This document shows positions 49,615-58,792 of a stretch of DNA of 64,000 nt, piece after piece. Source of the stretch: Nitrospira sp. UBA5698 (lineage in GTDB: Bacteria; Nitrospirota; Nitrospiria; Nitrospirales; Nitrospiraceae); assembly GCA_002420115.1 (NCBI GenBank), contig DIHK01000042.1, positions 50,297 through 114,296 on the forward strand, given 5' to 3'. The translations under genes were made by a program, and so were the position numbers. The notes beneath the pieces are model-generated. The model was not told the origin of the DNA. It saw nothing but the letters and a program-made list of their open reading frames with translations, and searched no databases. Positions within the stretch are counted from its first letter, which is position 1. Each line of letters begins with the position of its first letter.

Positions 49615-50641
49615 ACGCGACCTCCGGTTCCTCCCCGGTGGAAGACAGGATTTCGCCGATCTGCCAGCCTCGATCTCCCAGTACCGCCGCACGAGCCAGT
49701 ACCCCGGATACTGATTCAGGTGGGACGACGAGAATCAACCCGATGCCCATATTGAATACCCGGTACATCTCTTCGTGTTCAATCCGTCCCAATCGGCTCA
49801 TCATGCCGAAAATTGGTGGCACCGACCAGGCCGTACGCGTAATCCTCGCCCGTACACCCTGTGGAAATACACGTGGCAAATTTTCGGTAATCCCTCCTCC
49901 GGTAACATGTGCGATCCCTTTGATTGGGAAATCCTGGATGAGAGACTGAATCTGCTTCGCATAGATTCTAGTCGGCACAAGGAGGACCTCGCCCAGCGGG
50001 CGATCAAGTTCAGGTACTCGATCGGCTGGCGACAATTTCGCTTGATCGAACAATACTCGGCGCGCCAATGAGTAACCGTTACTATGCAGTCCGGTGGACG
50101 CTAGTCCGATAATGGCATCGCCAGGCCTGATCGTTTTGCCATCGACGATTTTTGACTTTTCAACGACGCCCACCGCAAATCCGGCCAAGTCGTATTCCCC
50201 ATCAGGATAAAAGGATGGCATTTCAGCGGTTTCCCCCCCGATCAATGCACAACCAGCTTGTCGGCAACCGTCGGCGATACCGGCGACCACTTCTTGAGCC
50301 TTTGAGACGGATAACTTCCCGGTCGCAAAATAGTCCAAAAAGAACAGCGGTTCTGCCCCGCTCACCGCGATATCGTTCGCACACATCGCGACCAAATCGA
50401 TACCGACGGTGTCGTGCTTGTCCATCATAAAGGCGATCTTTAGTTTGGTCCCAACTCCATCCGTTCCAGAGACCAGGACCGGCTCCTTGTATTGACTCGC
50501 TTGCAGGCCGAAGAGGCCACCGAATCCTCCTAAATCGGTGAGGACTTCAGGACGGAAGGTCGATCGAACGAGCGGCTTGATCCGATCCACGAATTCATCA
50601 CCTGCATCAATATCCACACCAGCATCGCGATAGGTTGTCAT
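49604..50641 (-). CDS. purM: Phosphoribosylformylglycinamidine cyclo-ligase
   Basis: AIR synthase of purine synthesis. 345 residues, normal length: TYRDAGVDIDAGDEFVDRIK at the start, VSGTDGVGTKLKIAFMM, AMCANDIAVSGAEPLFFLDY, IGGETAEMPSFY and HVTGGGITENLPRV. ATG 50641 (MTTYRDAGV) was preferred to a longer frame at 50767, whose added 42 residues are not family-like. The purM-purN pair is a common arrangement. Confidence 0.97.
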   Translation of the reverse strand: MTTYRDAGVDIDAGDEFVDRIKPLVRSTFRPEVLTDLGGFGGLFGLQASQYKEPVLVSGTDGVGTKLKIAFMMDKHDTVGIDLVAMCANDIAVSGAEPLFFLDYFATGKLSVSKAQEVVAGIADGCRQAGCALIGGETAEMPSFYPDGEYDLAGFAVGVVEKSKIVDGKTIRPGDAIIGLASTGLHSNGYSLARRVLFDQAKLSPADRVPELDRPLGEVLLVPTRIYAKQIQSLIQDFPIKGIAHVTGGGITENLPRVFPQGVRARITRTAWSVPPIFGMMSRLGRIEHEEMYRVFNMGIGLILVVPPESVSGVLARAAVLGDRGWQIGEILSSTGEEPEVAYVD

Positions 50642-50815
50642 AATTAGGCCGTCACATCGTTTACGGTAATTTGCAGCAGCGACTAGGAGCCGCATCTTAT
50701 CGGAGGGTATCGGAGAGGTCAACGCATGGGAACGACGTGAACTTCCGCAGTTCGTCTGTGAGTACACTCACAGGTCGATTACAGGATTCTCTAATAGATG
50801 GGGCCATGAACTTCC

Positions 50816-52207
50816 CTACCCTTCAGGCCGCATTTCCACATCCAACAGCTTAATCTTTCGGTGAAGATGACTGCGTTCGATCTTGAGATCGTCCGCCGTC
50901 CGTGAAATATTCCAATGGTGTTCTCGCAACTTTCGGCTTATGTAATCCTTTTCAAAAGCGTTCCGGGCATCGCGAAGCGAGTCATAGGATTTGGTCAGCA
51001 GCAGAGGTGCAGCAGAGGGACCTGCTGAAACAGCGCCCGTCGTCCGCCCCTGTAATGAGAGCGTGGCCTGTGCGGCTTCAATCGTAAAGCCCGGCACCAT
51101 GATCATAAGCCGCTCGATCAAATTCCGAAGTTCCCGGATATTCCCTGGCCAATCGTATTGCTGAAACACGCCCATCGCCTCCGGAGAGACATCCTTCATC
51201 CGCAGACCTTGCTCTTCGGCATGCAGCCTCATGAAATGTTGGACGAGCGCCGGAATATCTTCCCGACGCTCTCGCAATGGTGGGACCACGATTGGGACCA
51301 CATTGAGGCGGTAGTATAAATCTTCTCGAAATTGCCCCTTGCCAATTTCCTTCTCTAAGTCCTTATTAGAAGCCGCCAATACTCGCACGTCTACCTTCAT
51401 CAGCTTCGTTCCACCGACACGCGTAAACTGTTGTTCCTGCAAGGCTCTGAGAACTTTGGCTTGCGTGCTGAGGCTCATGTCACCGATCTCATCGAGAAAC
51501 AGGGTACCGCCATTCGCCTGTTCGAACTGTCCGCGTTTCATGGCTATGGCACCCGTGAAGGAGCCCTTCTCGTGACCGAACAGTTCGCTCTCAATCAACG
51601 TTTCAGGAATTGCGGCGCAATTCACCGCCACAAACGGATGATCCGACCTTGTACTGTGGAGATGAATCGCTCTGGCGACGAGCTCCTTCCCTGTTCCATT
51701 CTCTCCCCCAATCAAGACTCGACTATTCGTCGGGCCAGCCGTTTCAATGAGTTCTCGTAGCCGTTGCATCACCGGAGACTGTCCGACCAGCTCAAATTTT
51801 CGCTCGACCTTACTCCGTAACGCCCGGTTCTCCTGAGCCAATCGATATTGCTCCAACGCCTGTTTTACGCGAAACGTCACGTTTTCCAGCGACAGCGGCT
51901 TCTCAATATAATCATAGGCTCCCAGCTTAATCGCCTTCACCGCCGTTTCGATGGAGCCATGACCGGAAATCATCATCACCTGGGTAGTCGGGACAAACTC
52001 CTTCACCCGCCGCAGAGTTTCCAGACCATCCATCTCCGGCATCCAGATATCCAGGATCATAAGGTCCGGAGGATCCGTTCCATAGATCTTCAGCGCTTCA
52101 AGTCCATTGGCTGCGATAGTAACCTCATATCCTTCATCTTCAAGGATACTTCGCAGGGATGTCCGAATCCCCTCCTCATCATCTACGATCAGAATCGATG
52201 CTGACAT
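50816..52207 (-). CDS. NtrX-like sigma-54-dependent response regulator
   Basis: 463 residues: receiver domain with D53 as acceptor, a sigma-54-interacting AAA+ domain with Walker A GENGTGKE at 168-175, and a Fis-type helix-turn-helix (NAFEKDYISRKLREHHWNIS, RTADDLKIERSHLHRKIKLL). The sigma-54 contact loop reads GSFTGA (215-220) rather than the classic GAFTGA. It is paired with the NtrY-like kinase 87 bases upstream, so NtrX is the likely relation; it may control nitrogen or redox genes in this setting, but the targets are unknown. Confidence 0.9.
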   Translation of the reverse strand: MSASILIVDDEEGIRTSLRSILEDEGYEVTIAANGLEALKIYGTDPPDLMILDIWMPEMDGLETLRRVKEFVPTTQVMMISGHGSIETAVKAIKLGAYDYIEKPLSLENVTFRVKQALEQYRLAQENRALRSKVERKFELVGQSPVMQRLRELIETAGPTNSRVLIGGENGTGKELVARAIHLHSTRSDHPFVAVNCAAIPETLIESELFGHEKGSFTGAIAMKRGQFEQANGGTLFLDEIGDMSLSTQAKVLRALQEQQFTRVGGTKLMKVDVRVLAASNKDLEKEIGKGQFREDLYYRLNVVPIVVPPLRERREDIPALVQHFMRLHAEEQGLRMKDVSPEAMGVFQQYDWPGNIRELRNLIERLMIMVPGFTIEAAQATLSLQGRTTGAVSAGPSAAPLLLTKSYDSLRDARNAFEKDYISRKLREHHWNISRTADDLKIERSHLHRKIKLLDVEMRPEG

Positions 52208-52294
52208 CTACCTCCTCCAAGAAACATCCACAATCGACCGGCAACCATTACCCATTTCAGCTGTCGGCTGTCGTATGACCTATCACGCATCTTG

Positions 52295-54628
52295 TTACAC
52301 CGGAAGATCAAATTTAAACACGGCACCTCTCGGCTGATTGTTGCCAACCTGGATCTGCCCCTCATGATCGGTGATGATTCGACGAACAATCGCCAATCCC
52401 AATCCAGTTCCCGTTTTCTTGCGAGTAAAATATGGCACAAACAGCTTGTCATGATCCTCGGGCGCAATACCCGGGCCTTCGTCCGCAACCGCAACCACCG
52501 CACGTCTGCGCTTGATGTCGTATCGTGTGCCGACCCACAGTCTGCCGCGCTGGTTCATGGCTTGAACGGCATTGTCAAACAGATTCACGAACACCCGTCG
52601 CAACTGTTCACGATCAAAGTTGATGGGCGGCAATGCATCATCTAACTCGATGACGAACTCGATGTCTTTCTGTGCCTCACGATACAACGTCACGACATCG
52701 CGAAGCACGTCGTGCAACGATTGCCGAGTCATTTGCGGCGCAGGGAGACGGGCGAATTTCGAAAACTCGTCCAACATCTGTTTGAGACTGCCGACTTCGT
52801 TGATGATGACATTCGTAGCATCATCAAAGACTCGGTCGAGATCAGGAGACTTCTCGAAGAACTTCTTGCGCAACCGCTGGGCCGATAACTGAATCGGCGT
52901 GAGCGGATTCTTAATCTCATGCGCAACCCGCTTGGCCACCTCCTGCCAGGCAGCAACTTTTTGCGCCTTGATCAACTCCGTCAGATCTTCGAACACCAAC
53001 ACAAATCCCAGGTCTTTGCTGGCCTCGTCCCGCATGCGAGAACCTTTCAAACCGATCGTGAGTAACTTGCCCTGGATATCCAGTTGACCCTCCAAATCAA
53101 AGTCATCGCGCTCATCGCTCAACATACGGTCATAGGCCGTCTGAAACAAGTCAAGGCCGAACTCCTTGAAGACATCGTTGGCCGGTCGCCCCCTCAACTG
53201 ATCCCCAGCGAGTCCCAGGATGCGCTCAGCCGAGGGATTGAACGTGGTAATGATCCCATTACGATCGATCGACAAAAGGCCGGCGGCGATTGTATCGACC
53301 ACAGTTTCAATATAGGCACGGCGGCGATCCAGCTCAACGTTGGTATTGCGCAGCGTCAGGTTGGTCTCCTCCAATTTGGACTTACTCCCCTGGAGATCCT
53401 GTGTCATGCGATTGAACGACGCAATCAATGTCCCGATTTCATCGGTGGCCTTCGCATCAATCTGAACGCTGAGGTCCCCATGAGCCACTGCCTCAGTGGC
53501 CTCCGCCAAGCGTTGGATCGGAACAGTGATGCCACGGGCCACATAAAATCCGAACCATGTGGCGCTGAAAAGAATCAAGACCGTCACCACCGCCACAAAC
53601 AGGTAGGCCCCGGCTTTGATTGGATTCTTCATCGCTTTGATCTGTTTATATTCCGTGTATTGTCGACCGATCCCCTCCATCTTGGTCAGGAGCGACTCTG
53701 GAACATACGTTTCCACCACTACGACGCCTTCGATCTCCCCACGTCGGCTCGCAGACGCCACTGGAATGGCCGCGCGAACCAACCTCCCAGTTTGCGCCTC
53801 CTGGACCGAGGTAAACTCTTGCTTGCCGTTAATCACTTGCAAGACCAATTGACTAATCGGTAAATCCAATACTCCGGGTGGAAGCTCGACATCCAACGCT
53901 TTGGTCAGAGTCTCCATTTTGTTCGAAAAGACCTCGATCCCTGCCACCCCGTATTCCATGCGTTTTCTCGCCATGGCAGCGATCAAAAGATCCCGCTGGA
54001 CCGGAATCAATAAATCTTCTCGAAACAATTCTTGGGAAATCGCCCTGGCACTGTTCACAGCCAGCGCCACATGCCCCGCATGCTGCATCCGAGCGACTTC
54101 ATAGGAATCTTTCATGACCTTTTCGATATGTTCACTGAACCAGACATCGACAGCTTTGTTGACCAATCCGCTCGCCACTAACGCCAGCAGCAAGGTCGGA
54201 ATCAGGGAAAACCCGATAAACGCCGCGATCAATTTTGTTCGAAATCCTGAGCCGACAAGCCGATGTCGTCGTTCAAAGTAGGCTTTGATCAAATTTCTTG
54301 AGAGGAGGAGAACCAGCACCACCAGGCCGATCAAGTCCAAATTCAGCAGGAGCAGCACCAGTGCGTAACTGGTTGTGGGGAGGAATGAACCGGTCTCCTC
54401 ACTACCCGGGGCAACTACCTGTGAGTAATAGAAGGTCAGAGCGACACAGGGGATCAACAGAATGAGAACGATCCAGACCGGACGGAGGTGGGGTGGCTTT
54501 TGGTCAAATTTCCGTGAATGGTCGGGCAAGGACCGATGTATGCTCCGACTGAACACAATGGGTTGAACTTCGTCGATATCTCCGGACGCTCGTCTAAGTG
54601 TCCCGCTCGGATGGTTCGGCTCAGGCAT
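52295..54628 (-). CDS. NtrY-like membrane sensor histidine kinase
   Basis: 777 residues. Two membrane segments near the N-terminus (PVWIVLILLIPCVALTFYYS; YALVLLLLNLDLIGLVVLVL) and two more flanking a periplasmic loop (KLIAAFIGFSLIPTLLLALV; AYLFVAVVTVLILFSATWFG), a HAMP linker (ITVPIQRLAEATEAVAHGDL), a PAS domain (about 450-550), the acceptor in VAHEIKNPLTPIQLSAQRLR, and an ATPase domain ending [13 protein letters not shown]. The layout is that of NtrY. It lies just upstream of the NtrX-like gene on the same strand, so the two are a cognate pair. Confidence 0.9.
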   Translation of the reverse strand: MPEPNHPSGTLRRASGDIDEVQPIVFSRSIHRSLPDHSRKFDQKPPHLRPVWIVLILLIPCVALTFYYSQVVAPGSEETGSFLPTTSYALVLLLLNLDLIGLVVLVLLLSRNLIKAYFERRHRLVGSGFRTKLIAAFIGFSLIPTLLLALVASGLVNKAVDVWFSEHIEKVMKDSYEVARMQHAGHVALAVNSARAISQELFREDLLIPVQRDLLIAAMARKRMEYGVAGIEVFSNKMETLTKALDVELPPGVLDLPISQLVLQVINGKQEFTSVQEAQTGRLVRAAIPVASASRRGEIEGVVVVETYVPESLLTKMEGIGRQYTEYKQIKAMKNPIKAGAYLFVAVVTVLILFSATWFGFYVARGITVPIQRLAEATEAVAHGDLSVQIDAKATDEIGTLIASFNRMTQDLQGSKSKLEETNLTLRNTNVELDRRRAYIETVVDTIAAGLLSIDRNGIITTFNPSAERILGLAGDQLRGRPANDVFKEFGLDLFQTAYDRMLSDERDDFDLEGQLDIQGKLLTIGLKGSRMRDEASKDLGFVLVFEDLTELIKAQKVAAWQEVAKRVAHEIKNPLTPIQLSAQRLRKKFFEKSPDLDRVFDDATNVIINEVGSLKQMLDEFSKFARLPAPQMTRQSLHDVLRDVVTLYREAQKDIEFVIELDDALPPINFDREQLRRVFVNLFDNAVQAMNQRGRLWVGTRYDIKRRRAVVAVADEGPGIAPEDHDKLFVPYFTRKKTGTGLGLAIVRRIITDHEGQIQVGNNQPRGAVFKFDLPV

Positions 54629-54770
54629 GCACGTGTCCTTTAGGCACCCTCACGACAGGGCAACAAGCTTGGGTATCACTATAGCCGACATACCGGGCAG
54701 GCTCAAAGCCTACCGCACAAACAGCAGTGTCCGGAAACCGAGCAAGACAGCAAACCGTAAAGATGGGAGA

Positions 54771-55160
54771 CTACTTCGGCGAAGCGAGCGTGACATACTT
54801 CATACGAAGAGCATAGAGCATGTCGCGCAGAACCGTCTGTTCGTCAGAGGTCAGATTGCCTTTGGTCTTGTCTTCCAGGACGGACAAGAGATCGATGATT
54901 TCTTTCGCTTGCGGCAAGTTCACAGGCATTGAGGGTTGCTGAGGATCAAGCTGCTCACCCATCAGCATGAGCGAGGAGGTGCCGAGGGAGATGACGAAGG
55001 ACGAAAAGGTCACCGGAGGGACTGGGACCGATGGAGAGGATTCCGGCTGGGGCGTTCCCACTGATGTCGAAGTATGAGCGGTCGAAGCCGTCACGGAAGG
55101 GGCTTCAGTTCCTCCGCTGGCTCTCCGATCCCGAATGATAAACCCTTGCTCTTCCGCCAT
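54771..55160 (-). CDS. DUF1844 protein
   Basis: 129 residues. A flexible Ser/Thr/Pro-rich first half (SVTASTAHTSTSVGTPQPES) precedes TFSSFVISLGTSSLMLMGEQ, NLPQAKEIIDLLSVLEDKTK and LTSDEQTVLRDMLYALRMKY, the DUF1844 core. The function of the family is unknown. It lies between ntrY (145 bases away) and the divergent mazG gene. Confidence 0.88.
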   Translation of the reverse strand: MAEEQGFIIRDRRASGGTEAPSVTASTAHTSTSVGTPQPESSPSVPVPPVTFSSFVISLGTSSLMLMGEQLDPQQPSMPVNLPQAKEIIDLLSVLEDKTKGNLTSDEQTVLRDMLYALRMKYVTLASPK

Positions 55161-55312
55161 TTAGTCCTACTCCCACTCAACACAAAGAATGCGACGGTAC
55201 CCTACCATAGGAACTGGTTGGTCGCAAGCTGTGAACGAGATTGAAGAGACGGTCACGCTCGGTATAGAGTGGCGAGAATTCTGAGCGGGCCAGAGGAGCA
55301 TCGTCACAGGAG

Positions 55313-56185
55313 ATGTCAACACGATTTGATAAAGTGGTCGAGGTGATGGCAACCCTGCGCGCGGAACAGGGGTGCCCGTGGGACCGTAAACAGACCCATG
55401 AGTCCCTGAAACCCTACCTCCTTGAAGAAACCTACGAAGTCCTGGAGACCATTGATCAACGAGACCCACGGAAACTTCAGGAAGAACTCGGAGACGTCCT
55501 CCTCCAGGTTCTCTTTCACAGCCAGATTGCGGCTGAGTCTCAAACATTCTCCATCGAAGATGTCCTGGAAACACTCGCCACAAAGCTGATTCGTCGACAT
55601 CCACATGTCTTCCCTCCGCACAGCGAGCAAAAACGGGTCTCCAGTAGCGAACAGGTCTTGACTCAATGGGAAGACATTAAGCGCGCAGAACGCGCGGCCG
55701 ACGGCAAAACCCAATCGGCGCTTGAGGGGGTCCCCAGGACCTTGCCCGCGTTACTGCGCGCCTATCAAGTTCAAGCACGAGCAGCCCGAGTCGGGTTTGA
55801 TTGGCCGCAGAACGCGGTAGGCCTTGAACAAATCTTCGGCAAAATCGCTGAGGAAGTAGGGGAGTTGCAAGAGGCGCTGTCTCAGGCCGGTGCAGCTGAC
55901 TCTCCAGAACAAACCAGTGGGCAAACGAAGATCGAAGCGGAGTTAGGCGACATTCTCTTTTCCCTCGTCAACCTTGCCCGTTTCCTAAAGGTGAATCCCG
56001 AAGAAGCGCTCCGTCGGTCGACTAATCGCTTCATTGACCGGTTTCATCTCGTGGAGGCCCAAGCAGCCGAGCAAGGCAGGTCCTTACCGAACATGACATT
56101 GGCTGAAATGGATCTCCTCTGGGAAAAAGCGAAACAGCGTCTGCAACCTGAAACAGCTGCCCCGAAGAAAGATGTCCATTCATGA
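55313..56185 (+). CDS. mazG: Nucleoside triphosphate pyrophosphohydrolase MazG
   Basis: All-alpha NTP pyrophosphatase that removes excess or aberrant nucleotides. 290 residues with two MazG domains: the first with GCPWDRKQTHESLKPYLLEE then EETYEVLE and the EExxD-type metal site in EELGDVLLQVLFH, the second with KIAEEVGELQEALSQ and AELGDILFSLVNLARFLKVN. ATG 55313 follows CACAGGAGATGTC as ribosome site. It overlaps the next gene by four bases. Confidence 0.95.
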   Translation: MSTRFDKVVEVMATLRAEQGCPWDRKQTHESLKPYLLEETYEVLETIDQRDPRKLQEELGDVLLQVLFHSQIAAESQTFSIEDVLETLATKLIRRHPHVFPPHSEQKRVSSSEQVLTQWEDIKRAERAADGKTQSALEGVPRTLPALLRAYQVQARAARVGFDWPQNAVGLEQIFGKIAEEVGELQEALSQAGAADSPEQTSGQTKIEAELGDILFSLVNLARFLKVNPEEALRRSTNRFIDRFHLVEAQAAEQGRSLPNMTLAEMDLLWEKAKQRLQPETAAPKKDVHS

Positions 56186-56799
56186 GCGACAATCAAGGAC
56201 CCTACGAAGAAGGAAAACGTGCCGGAGCCCACCCGCTTCTCGTGGTGTTTGGGATATTGATCGGCCTCTGGTTGTTCGTTGCCCTGATCGTTCCCAGCTC
56301 GAAAAATAAACAGGCCTCCGGAACCGAAGGCCCCAATGTCTCGGCCATCGAAGATCCTGAAGCGGCCCCCGTCATGTTCAAAGTCCAAACAACTATCGTC
56401 GATATGAACACGATCAGTTTGGTCGTGCCCCAACAGGCTACGGATAGCCAGATCGTCGCACTGCTGAAACGCTTGAAGGAAGCACGTCTCGAGGGTTCTC
56501 TCGGCACACAGCTCCCAGCCACGACACCGGGCCACAAGCTGGGTGACCATGCCATTGCCGACATCTTGATCTTTTCGGAGAAGCAATTTGCGGAGGCAGA
56601 GACCATCCGCACACTGACACGAGGTGCGCATGCACCCGGCACGCTCTACCCGAATGCCGTTCCCTTCGAAGTGGCCATGGAACAAGTCCGCGGCCACTAC
56701 CGGATCGACCTGAACGATACCGGCAACCCCGACAACGGGTCGCTGGGATTCGCGGATGAATCAGGCATCCACTCCAAACAGTACCGCAGAATTTTTTGA
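56182..56799 (+). CDS. Unknown single-pass membrane protein
   Basis: 205 residues. A short cytosolic N-terminus, one transmembrane helix (HPLLVVFGILIGLWLFVALI), a flexible linker, then a beta/alpha domain (MFKVQTTIVDMNTISLVVPQ, QIVALLKRLKEARLEGSLGT) with a conserved-looking end (RGHYRIDLNDTGNPDNGSLG). I do not recognise the family. ATGA overlap with mazG suggests co-translation. The domain is presumably exposed on the outer face of the inner membrane. Confidence 0.75.
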   Translation: MSDNQGPYEEGKRAGAHPLLVVFGILIGLWLFVALIVPSSKNKQASGTEGPNVSAIEDPEAAPVMFKVQTTIVDMNTISLVVPQQATDSQIVALLKRLKEARLEGSLGTQLPATTPGHKLGDHAIADILIFSEKQFAEAETIRTLTRGAHAPGTLYPNAVPFEVAMEQVRGHYRIDLNDTGNPDNGSLGFADESGIHSKQYRRIF

Positions 56800-56941
56800 G
56801 AATTTTGAGGAGCTACACGTCTCGACCGAGCTCACCGAATTCCAAAACGGGTATTTCACCGACCAAGACTGCAGTTCTCGACAGTTTGTCCGGGTGATTT
56901 TCCCGTGTACTTCACAAGATACACTTCATGTGTCTTTAAAA

Positions 56942-57358
56942 CTAGAGGCCCACTCGTCGCTTCACATCCTCTCGGATGACTGTCTGTTCGGCCTGAAACC
57001 TCCCCTCAAGCTTCAGAAACAGGTGGGCTAACGGCCCCACAAATGGGGCCAGCATCACATCGCGCCGCTCAAGAAAAAACCCTTCTGTTTCAGCAATTTG
57101 GATCTTCCACTCTGCAAGGTTCTTCGCCAAGAGGTTCGTGATCATCAATTGCTGGCCAGGTGAGCCGGTCACCACTCCGAGGAGCCTGCCCTTGAACACC
57201 TCCAGCTCATGCGGGAGAGAAATCTTCACCCGCACGCCATGTGGCGTCGGCCAGGTCGATCGTTGAACGGAGTAATCGTACGAAAAGACCTGCTCTCTCG
57301 GCTCGCGAAACGGGCCACTCACACTGATAATGGTAAGGCTACTCTCACTGGACGGCAT
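56942..57358 (-). CDS. Unknown protein
   Basis: 138 residues from ATG 57358; a start at 57436 would add 26 unlike residues. It has an initial beta strand-rich region (SLTIISVSGPFREPREQVFS, YDYSVQRSTWPTPHGVRVKI), then HELEVFKGRLLGVVTGSPGQ and AEWKIQIAETEGFFLERRDV. No signal, no cysteines and no family I can name. The frame is open and lies convergent to the preceding gene, so it is moderately supported. Confidence 0.55.
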   Translation of the reverse strand: MPSSESSLTIISVSGPFREPREQVFSYDYSVQRSTWPTPHGVRVKISLPHELEVFKGRLLGVVTGSPGQQLMITNLLAKNLAEWKIQIAETEGFFLERRDVMLAPFVGPLAHLFLKLEGRFQAEQTVIREDVKRRVGL

Positions 57359-57556
57359 CGGTACAGCACTCCTGGGACAAGAAGGGCCTGAAAAGGCAGA
57401 GAGACTACTATAAGAGCTTGCACTTCGCCTGGACAAGAGGCTATTTTATTATTTTATAGAAGTAATTCAATCTCCCTCTTTGGGGCACTGCTGGTTGGGT
57501 ACACTCTCCCAGAGTGGGTGCTCGCCACGACCAGCAGGGGCATGGAGATCGAAGGC

Positions 57557-58462
57557 ATGTTTCAGTTTTCTGATCAGCAAGACGACGGCGGAAAACACCC
57601 TCCATCGAATCCGAGCGTAGTCAGTAAAGCCTACCCCGGACTGGTCTTGGTCCCTCCCAGTGATCGAACGATTTTACGACGTCGGATTGTGCGGGGCGCA
57701 CTCGTTCTCGTCGCCGTTACCTGGACCGTTTGGACCTTTACAACCCAGCCCCCGACCTCCGACAACCACACACCCTGCCAATCCGAAGCCGGTCAAGCAG
57801 GCACGGAAATCCCCACTGACGAATGTGGCACAGCGGCATCAACCCCAGAGGCGGACGCGCGTCCAAGCGACCTTAGCCTGACACAGTCTTCATCGGTTGC
57901 AACCCCGGTTGAAGCGTCATTGCTGCCAACCATCGCGCAGCCAGATCGGGAACAGCCTCAGACTCCGCCCATGGTGGAGCACCCGGCACCGGTACATACT
58001 GCGCCGACCGAACTTCGCACAGAGCCACAGGTCAGAAACTCAGACCACGAGAAACCAGCAGTCTCTCGGCTGCAGGAAAAGCCGGTCGTGAATCAGGAGA
58101 ATGATATACACCTTGCCGAACAAGGCGACCCCTTTGCGCAGTATCGCCTCGGACGCCATTTTTCGCAGCAGGAGGGCCGACAGGCACCAGAATCCGTCAG
58201 TTGGTATAAGAAAGCGTTTGTCGGATTACATCGTCTCGCGGAGGCCGGAAATGGCCAAGCCATGTATGTCCTTGGCGTGATGTATGCCTATGGACGCGGG
58301 GTCGAACGAGATATCAGCCAAGCAAGGCGCTGGCTGGCCCAGGCAGTGGAACACAAGATTGCCGCAGCCCAACCGGTGCTTGCCAATCTGCCAATATCGC
58401 CTCGTACCAATTCTCATCTGCACGCAGCCGAACAAGCAAAATCCAGAAAACAGCAGAACTAA
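57557..58462 (+). CDS. Membrane-anchored Sel1-repeat protein
   Basis: About 301 residues from ATG 57557, which follows GGAG by nine bases; ATG 57542 and 57518 are in frame and also possible. A cytosolic stretch of about 45 residues is followed by one transmembrane helix (IVRGALVLVAVTWTVWTFTT), a long Pro/Thr/Glu-rich linker (about 70-180) and Sel1 repeats: AEQGDPFAQYRLGRHFSQQE, LHRLAEAGNGQAMYVLGVMY, AYGRGVERDISQARRWLAQA. The repeats face the periplasm. Function is unknown; such domains often anchor protein complexes. Confidence 0.8.
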   Translation: MFQFSDQQDDGGKHPPSNPSVVSKAYPGLVLVPPSDRTILRRRIVRGALVLVAVTWTVWTFTTQPPTSDNHTPCQSEAGQAGTEIPTDECGTAASTPEADARPSDLSLTQSSSVATPVEASLLPTIAQPDREQPQTPPMVEHPAPVHTAPTELRTEPQVRNSDHEKPAVSRLQEKPVVNQENDIHLAEQGDPFAQYRLGRHFSQQEGRQAPESVSWYKKAFVGLHRLAEAGNGQAMYVLGVMYAYGRGVERDISQARRWLAQAVEHKIAAAQPVLANLPISPRTNSHLHAAEQAKSRKQQN

Positions 58463-58792
58463 GCTCCTTTGGCCTCTTAACGTCCGGACAATTCCTCACG
58501 GTCACGGCAGAGAACTGTTACATTTAGGTTTGCACACACATGGATGACCATCTCCATGCCAGATGTTGCACACGCAGTACGACCTGAATACCTCACAATC
58601 CTCGGTCATGAGGTACTGATCATGTTCCTGATGATTATTGTAGGATTCAGAATGCTTGTTGAAAGGTGAGACTTCCTGTCGAACTACTGACACGTCTGAC
58701 ACATCGCTATTCTCGAACTGAGTACACGAACAATAGCGGACAGAGGACATTGCATCCTACGACACAATGCCCTCTGCCACTATCGTCCTGAC
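58463..58792. other. Gene-free stretch
   Basis: About 330 bases between the Sel1 gene and the convergent peroxidase gene. A short cysteine-containing frame on the minus strand (58502-58750) has no family support. No clear terminator is visible. Confidence 0.4.

Noticed and set aside
58502..58750. 82-residue cysteine-containing minus-strand frame
   Set aside because: No ribosome site, no family and no conservation evidence; cysteines look like random codons.
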